Part shown: piece after piece, positions 34,351 through 42,216 of the stretch
How the letters are laid out: every line of letters starts with the position of its first letter
Position numbering within the stretch: the stretch's first letter is position 1
Origin: an uncultured Succinivibrionaceae bacterium
GTDB taxonomy: Bacteria; Pseudomonadota; Gammaproteobacteria; Enterobacterales; Succinivibrionaceae
Assembly (NCBI GenBank): GCA_944389865.1
Contig: CALXNX010000015.1
Span: forward strand, 1-42,228
Length of the DNA: 42,228 nt
Direction: 5' to 3'
Made by a program: the position numbers and the translations under genes
Notes under the pieces: generated by a model
Told to the model about the DNA's origin: nothing
The model's input: the letters and a program-made list of their open reading frames with translations, nothing else
The model's database searches: none

Positions 34351-36913
34351 TAGAACCTCCTGAGGCTGCAGCGGCAGCCTGATGCATGGAAAAAGGAGAA
34401 TTGGCCGGTGCGCCCGCAGCCGCTTTTACAGCAGGAGCAGTCAGGGCTGCAGGCAGCGGTCCTGCCTTGAGAAAGAAGTGGCGGCCGCCGGCGGCAATCG
34501 CCGCATCAACCTGCCTGACGCAGTGATCTCCGGCAAAGGACATTAAAGCCCGCTCCTGCGCCGTGAGATTAAGATCAAAGACAATGCTGTCCGGCCCCTT
34601 CTTGAACAGATAGTCCTGCTTGGGCGTGCCGCGGATGATGGAAGTCAGCTCCGCCTGATTGACTCCCAGCTTCTGATAGATGGGCGCCAGTACCGGACTG
34701 CCCGCGTCGAAATTGGGCAGGAAAATCCGCGTTTTGGCACACTCGAGGAAAATTTCAAAGATGCCGGAGGAGGCCAGATCCGTTAAGGACTGCGTGGCCA
34801 GCACCACCAGAACATTGTGCTTTCTTAAGGTCTTAAACCACTTGAGCAGTTCCGCAGCAAAGGTCTCATCGCGCAGCATCATCCAAGCCTCATCGACCAC
34901 GATCATCACCGGGCTGCCGTCAAAGCTGTTTTCAATGACGTGAAAGAGCTGCTTTAAAAGCGGCAGCGAGAAGGCCGGACTGCGCTCAAACACGCTGCCG
35001 CACTCAAACACCGTCAGGCACTGCGTAAAGTCCGGATTGTGCGGACTGTCGAGCACCGCCTGCGGATTGGTGCGCAGGGTATACTGCGCCAGCGCCTGCT
35101 TGAGCTCGGGATCGGAGAGCATTAAATAAAGATCGGTTAAAGTGCGCTCCTCTGCGCCGCTGCCCTGCAGCAGCTGCAGCGCCGAGGTGATTTCGGCGCG
35201 CTGCCTGGGCGAAAGCGTCAGGCCTGACAAACGGGCTAAAAGTGCGGTAAAGGACTGCGCGTACTCCAGACCCCCCGGACTGTCTGCATCCGCAAGCGGG
35301 CAGAAGGCGCTCTGCACGCTCTCCAGCACAATGTGCTCGCCGGGCAGCGTCTGAGACAGCGCGTAGAAGGACCAGCCTTTATCAAAGGCATAGACGCGCG
35401 CCTTTGGATAGCGCAGAAAATTGACCATTAAAGCCTGCAGCAGTACCGACTTTCCTGCGCCCGGCGGCCCGATGACGATGGTATTACCCAGATCTTTTTC
35501 ATGCAGATTTAAATAAAAGCGCCCGCGCCCGGCCGTACGCACCTGCATTAAAGGACCGGCATCCGGCCCCAGCATCGGATTGGGAGCAGTACGCTCGCCC
35601 TCCCAGGGCTGAGATAAAGGCAGAAGATCGCACAGGGCCTGCTGCGAAACCAGGGGACGGCGCAGATTTTCCTTGGTGTGGCCCGGAAGCGATCCTAAAA
35701 AGGCCTCCACCGCGTTTAAGGTCTCAATGCGCGCTCCAAAGCCTAAGTTTTCAAGGCAGTGGACGCACAGATCCGCCTGCTCCTGCAGCTTCTCAAAATC
35801 CTCGTCCATCAAAATGATGACCGCGGTATAGCACCCGAAAGTTTCGCGCCCGGCGTCAAGCTCCTGCCTGGCCGCGTCGATTTCAGCCACTTTAGCCACT
35901 GCATTGGCATTAAGTCTGCCCGGCAGATTGAAGATCTGACTGAGGATGCCCTTGGATTTCTGCGTCCAGAAGCGGCGGTATTTTTCCAGCAGAAAGGCCG
36001 ACTGCAGATCATCAAAGCTCAAAAAGCGCGTGGAGAAGCGGTAGCTGCAGGGAAGTTTCGCCAGTTCATCGAGCATGCCGAAATAAGCCTCTGAAGGCAG
36101 GCCGTCCACCGCCACTGCGGCGATATGCCGTCCGCCGATGGTCGGAGTAAGTCCGGTAGTAAAATCGGCATTGCCCAGGAGCGCATCAAGATAGACTGGC
36201 ACGCTGGGATAGCGCACGTGCAGCGCCCTCCCCTGCAGGCAGGATTCAATCAGGGACAGTGCTTCATGTTCGCCCTGCGCATTGATTTTCAGCAGCTTGA
36301 CCTTAAAACACAGCTCCAGGGTTGCGACTGCGGCGTCGCAGCGTTCTTTAAAGCTTTCAATCAGCTGCAGCGTGCGGCCGCGGGCATCAGTACCGGCGCT
36401 TTCATCCTTGAGCATCAGGGCGCTTAAGGTCTGCCTCGTCTGGGAGTTTCCTAAATAGGTAAGAGTGAGGCAAAATTTGGTCTTAAAGCTCTTTTCTGCG
36501 CTGAAATCAGCACGGCGAAGCTTATCGAGTACTCTTACGGTATCGTTATCAGAACCCATCCGAGGCAGATAATTCGTATCCGGCAGACGGATAATGTCGG
36601 TCTGCACGCAGAAGCTCCCGCCCAATTTCAATAAGGCGCGCGATACTAAGGAGCGCACGTGCTCGGCATATGCAGGATCAGCGTGACTTAAATCAGCGGG
36701 GAAGATTTCATAGCAGCGCATCAGCGCGCCGTTTTTGAGCACAATGACGCTGTCATCGGCGGCAGTGGCGTAATCAAGCAGCGAGGTCAGCCCCACCTGC
36801 GAGGAAACTTTGAGGCGGCGGGCAACATGAGCCGTCAGCAGTACAGCCGCCAAAATTAAGGCCGCAGCTGCTCCTAAGCAGCAGTAAAACAAAATGCGCA
36901 CCTCAGCGCCCAT
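34334..36913 (-). CDS. trbE: T4SS ATPase TrbE (VirB4)
   Basis: Large cytoplasmic ATPase that powers pilus assembly and substrate transfer, 859 residues. A hydrophobic N-terminal stretch (about 8-32) suggests membrane contact, as in TrbE. Walker A is GPPGAGKS at 482-489 and Walker B IVVDEAWMML near 671-680, followed by an ATQSLTDLASSG arginine-finger region. The ATG at 36913 is chosen over one 15 bases upstream because GGAGG lies eight bases before it. It overlaps trbD by 11 bases. Full length and intact motifs suggest it is functional. Confidence 0.94.
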   Translation of the reverse strand: MGAEVRILFYCCLGAAAALILAAVLLTAHVARRLKVSSQVGLTSLLDYATAADDSVIVLKNGALMRCYEIFPADLSHADPAYAEHVRSLVSRALLKLGGSFCVQTDIIRLPDTNYLPRMGSDNDTVRVLDKLRRADFSAEKSFKTKFCLTLTYLGNSQTRQTLSALMLKDESAGTDARGRTLQLIESFKERCDAAVATLELCFKVKLLKINAQGEHEALSLIESCLQGRALHVRYPSVPVYLDALLGNADFTTGLTPTIGGRHIAAVAVDGLPSEAYFGMLDELAKLPCSYRFSTRFLSFDDLQSAFLLEKYRRFWTQKSKGILSQIFNLPGRLNANAVAKVAEIDAARQELDAGRETFGCYTAVIILMDEDFEKLQEQADLCVHCLENLGFGARIETLNAVEAFLGSLPGHTKENLRRPLVSQQALCDLLPLSQPWEGERTAPNPMLGPDAGPLMQVRTAGRGRFYLNLHEKDLGNTIVIGPPGAGKSVLLQALMVNFLRYPKARVYAFDKGWSFYALSQTLPGEHIVLESVQSAFCPLADADSPGGLEYAQSFTALLARLSGLTLSPRQRAEITSALQLLQGSGAEERTLTDLYLMLSDPELKQALAQYTLRTNPQAVLDSPHNPDFTQCLTVFECGSVFERSPAFSLPLLKQLFHVIENSFDGSPVMIVVDEAWMMLRDETFAAELLKWFKTLRKHNVLVVLATQSLTDLASSGIFEIFLECAKTRIFLPNFDAGSPVLAPIYQKLGVNQAELTSIIRGTPKQDYLFKKGPDSIVFDLNLTAQERALMSFAGDHCVRQVDAAIAAGGRHFFLKAGPLPAALTAPAVKAAAGAPANSPFSMHQAAAAASGGSNEKSA

Positions 36914-37199
36914 AACGCTTCCCTCCATGACTGCACAGGCCGTCTTTGGCCGGATAATACGGGCGATATTTAAGCTGGCGGATAAAGATCTGGCGCAGCA
37001 TCAAGTCCGCCTTGCCCATTTGGCGCAGCAGATAAAAACCTATTAAGAACATTGCCAGACAAAAGGCGGCAGTCTGCAGCGAGCCGGCGCAGAAGCCCAA
37101 AGCAAAGCAGATGAGCAGCCAGATCTGACAGAGCTCGCGATCACAGCCCAGGAACTGCTGACGCTGCTGCAGCGCCGGATATATTGCATGTACGGACAT
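36903..37199 (-). CDS. trbD: T4SS protein TrbD (VirB3)
   Basis: A 98-residue inner-membrane protein, close to the plasmid TrbD length. It has the VirB3 pattern: an N-terminal IYPALQQRQQFLGCDRELC, then a pair of hydrophobic helices (about 27-62) and a basic tail with RQLKYRPYYPAK. The ATG at 37199 has AGGAGAG just upstream and replaces a GTG 39 bases earlier. Likely pairs with TrbE at the inner membrane. Confidence 0.88.
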   Translation of the reverse strand: MSVHAIYPALQQRQQFLGCDRELCQIWLLICFALGFCAGSLQTAAFCLAMFLIGFYLLRQMGKADLMLRQIFIRQLKYRPYYPAKDGLCSHGGKRYGR

Positions 37200-37360
37200 A
37201 AGTCTCTCCTGTACAGGCAGATACGCTTCCGCCTGCACACAGTTAAAAGTGATGGAAATGACTGCGCCGAGTGCGCCGCGGAAACTTTAAGCGACAGGAG
37301 CTGTAAATTAGAACGGCAGGCACATCCGACGGGCAGCCGGGTAAAAATTCAGCAATGCGT

Positions 37361-37933
37361 TCAGACCAAAGCGCTCCGTTCCCAGCAGGACTGCTGCAGC
37401 GCCGGCAGCGCCAAAGACTCCGACACGGCTGCGGTGAATGGACAGCCGGTGCGCGCCGATACCGGCGGCAGATCGTAAAGCGTCATGCTGTCATCCATGC
37501 GCAGAAGCGCATCGAGCTTTTCCGCCCAAGGCGCAAAAGCGGCGTGCTGCACCTCAGGTACCGCTGCTGCGGCCGCCGGATCAGGCTCGATATCGCCGAT
37601 GGAGGCGCCGTTAAAAAAGCGGGACATCAGATTGTTCGCGCCGATAAGCAGGGTCATCACTAAGACGAGATAGACCAGTGAGCGCATAAAGCGCCCGATT
37701 TCGCCGCCGGCAAAGATCAAGGTGGCGCCGCAGCAGACAATGCCGATCATGGCCACTGAAAAAGCTACCGGCCCGGTTAAGGACTGCTGCAGCGTCTGCA
37801 GCCAGCCCTCATAAGGCAGGGCGTTGCCCACGGTTTCCGCTGCCGGGGCTGCCCCTGCAGCGCTGAGAAGCCCCAGGGCTGCGGTAAAGCGCACGCCCGG
37901 AAGCTGCCGGAAATGAAGTTTGGAAATGTGCAT
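37361..37933 (-). CDS. trbC: T4SS pilin TrbC (VirB2) with a long C-terminal tail
   Basis: Major pilin precursor. A signal peptide ends near AAPAAE (about 32). The pilin core LPYEGWLQTLQQSLTGPVAF, then the two hydrophobic segments (about 58-77 and 84-103) and MSRFFNGASI match TrbC closely. Plasmid TrbC precursors stop some 30 residues later, but here about 80 residues follow, with an acidic/Ala stretch and two Cys. Total 190 residues. The extension has codon use like the rest, so it is probably translated; it may be cleaved off, as the shorter RP4 tail is. No TraF-like peptidase gene is nearby. Confidence 0.88.
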   Translation of the reverse strand: MHISKLHFRQLPGVRFTAALGLLSAAGAAPAAETVGNALPYEGWLQTLQQSLTGPVAFSVAMIGIVCCGATLIFAGGEIGRFMRSLVYLVLVMTLLIGANNLMSRFFNGASIGDIEPDPAAAAAVPEVQHAAFAPWAEKLDALLRMDDSMTLYDLPPVSARTGCPFTAAVSESLALPALQQSCWERSALV

Positions 37934-38001
37934 AGATGCTCCTTAACTCTCCTAAGATTTACTATTGGCATCGGGTTTAAAAAAGACAGACAGCAGAAAA
38001 C

Positions 38002-39123
38002 TCAGCCGGCCGCACTGCATTCCCTGGGTGAAGCTGCGGGAACAGCAGCGTGACTTTCGTTGGAAGCAGCTGCAGCCCGGGAAGCTGCGCCTGCGGCCGG
38101 CCACTGTTCCGCTGCCTGTAAAGGCACTGCTTCAGCAGCAGGTAAAGACAGCAAAGAGCGCGTGATCCATCCTTCCTCCGTGCAGGCGGTCACTTCCGCA
38201 ATTTCCGCTACATGACGCTGCGGCCTGCGCTCCAGCTGCACAATCAGATCCAGTGCATCGGCGACAGCAGGCTCAATCTTCCGAGGGGCGGAAGGATGAC
38301 GAGACACTAAGAGCTGCAGCCGCTTTAAAGCCTGCTGTACGCTCCCTGCGTGCAGAGTCGTTAGGCCCCCGCGATGACCGGTGGAAAAAGCATCGATCAG
38401 ATCTAAAGCCTCCGGGCCGCGCACCTCACCTACTACAATGCGATCCGGCCGTGAACGCAGCGCCGAGCGCAGAAGCGCGTCCATGCCGACGCCGGGGGCG
38501 GTGAGCAGATGCAGGCGATTGGCCGTCTGCACCTTAAGCTCCGCCGTATCCTCGACGCAGACGATGCGATCCTCAGGACACAATACCGCGAGTTCATTGA
38601 GCAGAGCATTAACCAAGGTAGTCTTGCCGCAGCCGGTTGCACCGGATACCACAATGGAGCGGCGCTGCAGCATGGCGTGACGGAGCAGATCGGCCTGAGA
38701 GGAAGTCAGCATCTGCGCATCGATTAAGCTTGCCAAAGGCAGATCTAAGGCATTATGTTTGCGGATGGTAAAGCTCGGCGCTTTGACCACGGGCGGAATT
38801 TGGATCTCAATGCGCGAGCCGTTAAACGGGATCTCAGCGCCTAAGAGCGGATGTTCGGGGTCCAGCACCTGCCCGGTTAAAGACGCTAAGGTTTTGGCTA
38901 TGGTGAAGGCGGCCTGACGGTCTACACAGCCCGCCTCCTGCATCCCCGAGCCTATCACTTCAACGAACAGCAGACCGTCGCAGTTGAGCATGATCTCGCA
39001 AATTTCCGGATCCTGCATCGCCTGGACAATTTCCTGCCCGCAGGCACCTTCCAGCCGCGCTGCCGCGCGGGTGATAAAGTCCCGTTCCTGCAGCGCCGCA
39101 ATTTGCTGGGCATCAAACATCAT
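38002..39123 (-). CDS. trbB: T4SS ATPase TrbB (VirB11)
   Basis: Hexameric cytoplasmic traffic ATPase, 373 residues, first gene of the operon. Walker A is GATGCGKT at 161-168, an Asp box is seen as CVEDTAELK near 189-197, Walker B is VVGEVRG near 230-236, and the His box GHRGGLTTLHAGS lies at 249-261. The last 40 residues are Ala/Ser-rich and appear unstructured. Two adjacent ATGs start the gene, with AAGGAGG nearby. It precedes trbC by 68 bases. Confidence 0.95.
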   Translation of the reverse strand: MMFDAQQIAALQERDFITRAAARLEGACGQEIVQAMQDPEICEIMLNCDGLLFVEVIGSGMQEAGCVDRQAAFTIAKTLASLTGQVLDPEHPLLGAEIPFNGSRIEIQIPPVVKAPSFTIRKHNALDLPLASLIDAQMLTSSQADLLRHAMLQRRSIVVSGATGCGKTTLVNALLNELAVLCPEDRIVCVEDTAELKVQTANRLHLLTAPGVGMDALLRSALRSRPDRIVVGEVRGPEALDLIDAFSTGHRGGLTTLHAGSVQQALKRLQLLVSRHPSAPRKIEPAVADALDLIVQLERRPQRHVAEIAEVTACTEEGWITRSLLSLPAAEAVPLQAAEQWPAAGAASRAAAASNESHAAVPAASPRECSAAG

Positions 39124-39139
39124 TGTCTATCCTCCTTAA

Positions 39140-39160
39140 CTCCCGCAGCAGCCGCGGGAG
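39140..39160 (-). promoter_or_regulatory. leader hairpin before trbB
   Basis: CTCCCGC and GCGGGAG form a 7-bp G+C stem with a 7-base loop right next to the trbB ribosome binding site (AAGGAGG at 39131-39137). It could protect the leader or affect access of ribosomes. No U-run follows, so it is not a terminator. Confidence 0.5.
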
Positions 39161-39178
39161 CTGAAAAGCAGTACCCGC

Positions 39179-39206
39179 CGTTAACAGCAGTAAACTGCGC
39201 TTAACG
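39179..39206. promoter_or_regulatory. 28-bp imperfect palindrome upstream of trbB
   Basis: CGTTAACAGCAG and CTGCGCTTAACG, around TAAA, match as an inverted repeat at 10 of 12 positions. Its place 56-83 bases before trbB fits an operator near the promoter. No regulator gene is adjacent. Confidence 0.45.
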
Positions 39207-39249
39207 ACTGTTTACAGCTTAGGTCTCGGAGGCCTTAATTTATGGCAGC

Positions 39250-39275
39250 AAAATGTAAGCTTTTGATTACATTTT
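39250..39275. promoter_or_regulatory. perfect 9-bp inverted repeat upstream of trbB
   Basis: AAAATGTAA (39250-39258) and TTACATTTT (39267-39275) flank 8 bases. An A/T-rich dyad of this kind is typical of repressor or activator sites. It lies about 130 bases before trbB and 450 before the opposite operon, so it more likely serves trb. Confidence 0.45.
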
Positions 39276-39685
39276 TCGCTTAATGAACCTTTGTGTGAGA
39301 CGGATCCGCTTTTTTATCTGCAGTTTGCAGATTATTGACTGACGCTTACGACGAAAATGTATGTTTCAAGGTCCATGGATCACAAAGTGTAGAAATATTT
39401 GGCGCAGCAAACCCCGGCGCTTTTACTTTTTCACTTTAGTTTATGCACCAAAAATGCGCACAGCCGCAGACTTTTTTTGCGCTCCATGCTGGTGCAGTGA
39501 TCTGATCTGGCAGGCAGCTTACTGCCGTCCGCAGCCTTAATGCTTGACTCTTTGCGCAGACTTACGGCCGGCCTGTCTGCAGGACTGAATACGGAGATCA
39601 GATCACTTTTGCCCTTAACAGAGCAGGCGCGGCTCATGGTATGGCAGAGCTCACAGCAATGCTCAAAAAACAGGCGCTTTAGCCG
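39276..39685. other. intergenic region trbB / membrane-protein operon, no gene supported
   Basis: About 400 bases without a convincing gene. A 68-codon minus-strand frame at 39431-39637 has no family pattern. A 12-bp inverted repeat (GTGATCTGATCT at 39497-39508, complement at 39595-39606) encloses 86 bases. A short dyad CTGCA-GTT-TGCAG lies near 39320. Confidence 0.5.
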
Positions 39686-39691
39686 TATAAT
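39686..39691 (+). promoter_or_regulatory. candidate -10 of the 39725 operon
   Basis: A perfect TATAAT stands 33 bases before the ATG at 39725. The -35 region is poor (TCAAAA at the 17-base distance). Confidence 0.45.
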
Positions 39692-39724
39692 TTGCGCTGT
39701 GTCAAACTTTTTAAGGACTTAATC

Positions 39725-40477
39725 ATGCCTCAAAGCTCTGCACTGCTTCGTTTTGGCGTTTTTGCGGCCGTAGGCTACATCTGCGCCGGAACGATAGTGG
39801 CCATCTTAGCCGGACTGCCGATGTTTGCAGTCTATCTGGAAAGCAATCTTTATGTGGTGGCGGCGGTCTTCGTCGGCGCCTTTTTAATTGCTGCAGTCTG
39901 CAGCATCCTGCTGATCCATTATTTAGTACCGCGCTACGGCGCTAAGAATATCTACGAGCAGGATATCCTCATCTATATGATAGGCATGCTCTTCATGGCG
40001 CTGACCTTAAATAAGGCTATGTTCTTAATCGGCATCTTTATCACCTTCGGCGCACTGGCGGTATTTTTCTATGAGAACTTCACCCGCCAGATCTCTATCG
40101 GGCGGCAGGGCTTCCCGACAGCCATGGCCCTATGCGGCTGGGGCTTAGGACCGGTGGTGTGCGTGCTGGCTATCGCCGGCTTCCAGGAGTACGGCCTGCT
40201 GACTGCGCGCATCATTTTCGCGCACTTCATCGTCATCGGCTTCTGGGTATGGATCCAGCGCTTATCGATGCATGAGCAGTATTTAGACGCTCCGACAGTG
40301 CTTTTGGCCAAACCTCACGGCCATCAGCAGCCCCCTGCTGATGAGGATGAAGCTTTTGCATCTCCGGCAGAAAACAGCCGGAGCTCTGATACAGAGCCCC
40401 CTGCAGATAAACCGGCTGACGTCACTGACGGCGACGCAGAAACCGACGCCGCTGCTGACCAGAACCCCAAGCTCTAG
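39725..40477 (+). CDS. unidentified polytopic membrane protein
   Basis: Not assigned to a family. The 250 residues contain about six hydrophobic segments (near 8-30, 40-65, 83-100, 105-123, 142-160, 167-187), then a hydrophilic C-terminal tail of about 60 residues rich in Pro, Asp and Glu. A conserved-looking loop reads YGAKNIYEQDI. The ATG at 39725 has AAGGA upstream and gives a better N-terminus than an earlier one at 39692. The next gene, an ion-transporter-like permease, begins 21 bases later, so the two probably work together, for instance as a two-part transporter. Confidence 0.72.
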   Translation: MPQSSALLRFGVFAAVGYICAGTIVAILAGLPMFAVYLESNLYVVAAVFVGAFLIAAVCSILLIHYLVPRYGAKNIYEQDILIYMIGMLFMALTLNKAMFLIGIFITFGALAVFFYENFTRQISIGRQGFPTAMALCGWGLGPVVCVLAIAGFQEYGLLTARIIFAHFIVIGFWVWIQRLSMHEQYLDAPTVLLAKPHGHQQPPADEDEAFASPAENSRSSDTEPPADKPADVTDGDAETDAAADQNPKL

Positions 40478-40498
40478 CCCGTCAATAAGGATCACAAT

Positions 40499-41890
40499 AT
40501 GCGTAATTTACTGACCTTAGCCGGGCTGCTGCTGTTATCCTGCACTCCGGCTCTTGCTGCCGATGAAATGTTCACCCGCACGGCCGTTTTTGGAGTGCGC
40601 TATGAAATGATCATCTTCGCCCTGATGCTGGTCGGCGTGGCCATTTTTTACACCAAGACCAGACAGGTGGCCATCTTAGGTCTGCTGGCGCTGTGCTTTT
40701 ACAAGTACGAGTTTTCAGACGGCTTTTCGGTGATCACCAAGCTCTTCGGCTATACCGATGCTGACGGCAATTTCGTGTCAGGCTCCTGGCGCACCTACCT
40801 GAACCTGATCTTAATGCTGCCGGGCTTTGCGGTACTGGCCAGCATCTTTGAGCACTCGCGTTTTCCGGACATTCTGCCCAGGTATCTGCCCGCGGGCATT
40901 GCAGGCTCCATGCTACTGCTCATCATGATCTTCGCCTTAAGTACCTTCCTCGACAACATCGCCGCGGCGATGATCGGCTGCACCATTGCAGCCGCCATTT
41001 TCAAGGGCAAGGTGCACATCGGCTACGTGGCGGCCATCTGCGCGGCTGCCAATGCCGGCGGCGCAGGATCTGTGGTCGGCGATACCACCACCACCTTGAT
41101 CTGGATTTACGGCAAGGATCCCTTAGTGCTGGCGCACGCCTTCCTGCCGGCCTCTGTGGCCATTTTAATCGTGGCCTTCTTTGCAGCCCATCAGCAGAAG
41201 AAGTACGCGGCGCTCACCACCGAAGTGCCTGAGGGAGTCAAGGTCGATAAGAAAAAGCTCTTAGTGGTAGCCCTGATCTTAGTCGGCGCTATCGGCTTTA
41301 ACTATTTTCTGGAGCTGCCGGCCATCGGCATTTGGCTGGCAATCATCATCGGCATGTTCCTCACCAAGATCAACTTAAAAGCCGCAGTAGATTCCTACGA
41401 CTCCACGGTGTTCTTAGTAGCCTTGGTGTTCTGCGCCGAGTTAGTGCCGATTGAGTCGGTGCCGGATGCATCCATTCTGTCCACCTTAGCTATCGGCTTC
41501 GTATCGGCCGTGTTCAACAACATTCCGTTAACCCAGCTGTGCCTGATCAAGGGCGGCTACGACTGGCCGCTGATTTCCTACGCCGTGGGCTTTGGCGGTT
41601 CGATGATCTGGTTCGGATCGTCTGCCGGCGTGGCCGTATGCGACAAGTTCCCGAAGGCCCGCAGCTTCATGAACTGGCTGCGCTACGGCTGGCATATTCC
41701 GTTCGCCTTTGTGGTGGGCTTCGGCGTGTACCTGCTGGTCATGGGCTGGGATCCGATGAAGGGCAATCCGCCCGATCAGATGCCTGAGCCTATTTCCTAC
41801 TCCGAGTCCATCGGCAACGAGCGCATTCACCATGATGCCGCTCTGCCCGAGACGGTCGAGACGGATGAAGCCGCTCCGACTGCTCAATAA
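40499..41890 (+). CDS. ArsB/NhaD (ion transporter superfamily) permease
   Basis: Inner-membrane permease of 463 residues with 10-12 helices. An N-terminal signal-like helix ends TPALAA. Paired re-entrant motifs typical of the ion transporter superfamily are seen: FALSTFLDNIAAAMIG near 143-158 with AANAGGAGSVVGDTTTT near 181-197, and FVSAVFNNIPLTQL near 337-350 with GSSAGVAVCD near 376-385. Homologues are annotated as citrate transporters or Na+/H+ antiporters of the NhaD type; the substrate is not clear. The acidic tail is about 40 residues. A strong terminator follows. Confidence 0.78.
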   Translation: MRNLLTLAGLLLLSCTPALAADEMFTRTAVFGVRYEMIIFALMLVGVAIFYTKTRQVAILGLLALCFYKYEFSDGFSVITKLFGYTDADGNFVSGSWRTYLNLILMLPGFAVLASIFEHSRFPDILPRYLPAGIAGSMLLLIMIFALSTFLDNIAAAMIGCTIAAAIFKGKVHIGYVAAICAAANAGGAGSVVGDTTTTLIWIYGKDPLVLAHAFLPASVAILIVAFFAAHQQKKYAALTTEVPEGVKVDKKKLLVVALILVGAIGFNYFLELPAIGIWLAIIIGMFLTKINLKAAVDSYDSTVFLVALVFCAELVPIESVPDASILSTLAIGFVSAVFNNIPLTQLCLIKGGYDWPLISYAVGFGGSMIWFGSSAGVAVCDKFPKARSFMNWLRYGWHIPFAFVVGFGVYLLVMGWDPMKGNPPDQMPEPISYSESIGNERIHHDAALPETVETDEAAPTAQ

Positions 41891-41931
41891 CATCACTTTT
41901 AGGCGCAGCGCCCGCGCGCTGTGCCGCCAAG

Positions 41932-41960
41932 CAGGCCGCCTTCGGGCGGCCTGCGCTGTT
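41932..41960 (+). terminator. terminator of the 39725-41890 operon
   Basis: CAGGCCGCC, tetraloop TTCG, GGCGGCCTG: a perfect 9-bp stem with a stable UUCG-type loop, followed by CGCTGTTTT. It starts 41 bases beyond the permease stop. Another weaker G+C hairpin (41902-41924) precedes it. Confidence 0.82.
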
Positions 41961-42177
41961 TTGGACAGTAGAAAAATGCATGCCCCAAGTCTTAAGGGCA
42001 AAATCTGCGGCACAGTGAAGACTGCTTCTTCACGGATCTTATTGCCCCGGAGATGTTAATGCAGGATCTGCAGCCCTTGCGCGGCGCAGAGCTGTACCGG
42101 GGCAATTATCTGAATAGAGAAAGTCAAAAAGCGCATTGCCCAGATGCAGACCCCGTCTTTAGTACCTGAAACAACAA
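41961..42177. other. intergenic region at the right end
   Basis: No gene is supported. One plus frame runs open from about 41993 to a TGA at 42168 and contains LIAPEMLMQDLQ, but has no SD and no known pattern. A 10-bp inverted repeat, ATTGCCCCGG (42041-42050) and CCGGGGCAAT (42097-42106), encloses 46 bases and could fold as an RNA stem. Confidence 0.4.
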
Positions 42178-42216
42178 AAAACGGCATGCCTATGCCGTTT
42201 TAAGCGATTTTATTTT
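42178..42216. terminator. bidirectional terminator at the right edge
   Basis: AAAACGGCAT, loop GCCT, ATGCCGTTTT: a perfect 10-bp stem. On the minus strand the stem runs straight into TTTTTTGTTGTTT, so it should end transcription entering from beyond the right edge. On the plus strand a T-rich stretch follows after AAGCGA. Confidence 0.75.

Noticed and set aside
28912-39123. Relaxase or coupling protein hidden in the trb region
   Set aside because: All frames between the trb genes were covered; only mating-pair-formation genes are found.
39431-39637. 68-codon minus-strand open frame in the trb upstream gap
   Set aside because: No ribosome binding site, no membrane or domain pattern, and composition like the surrounding non-coding DNA.
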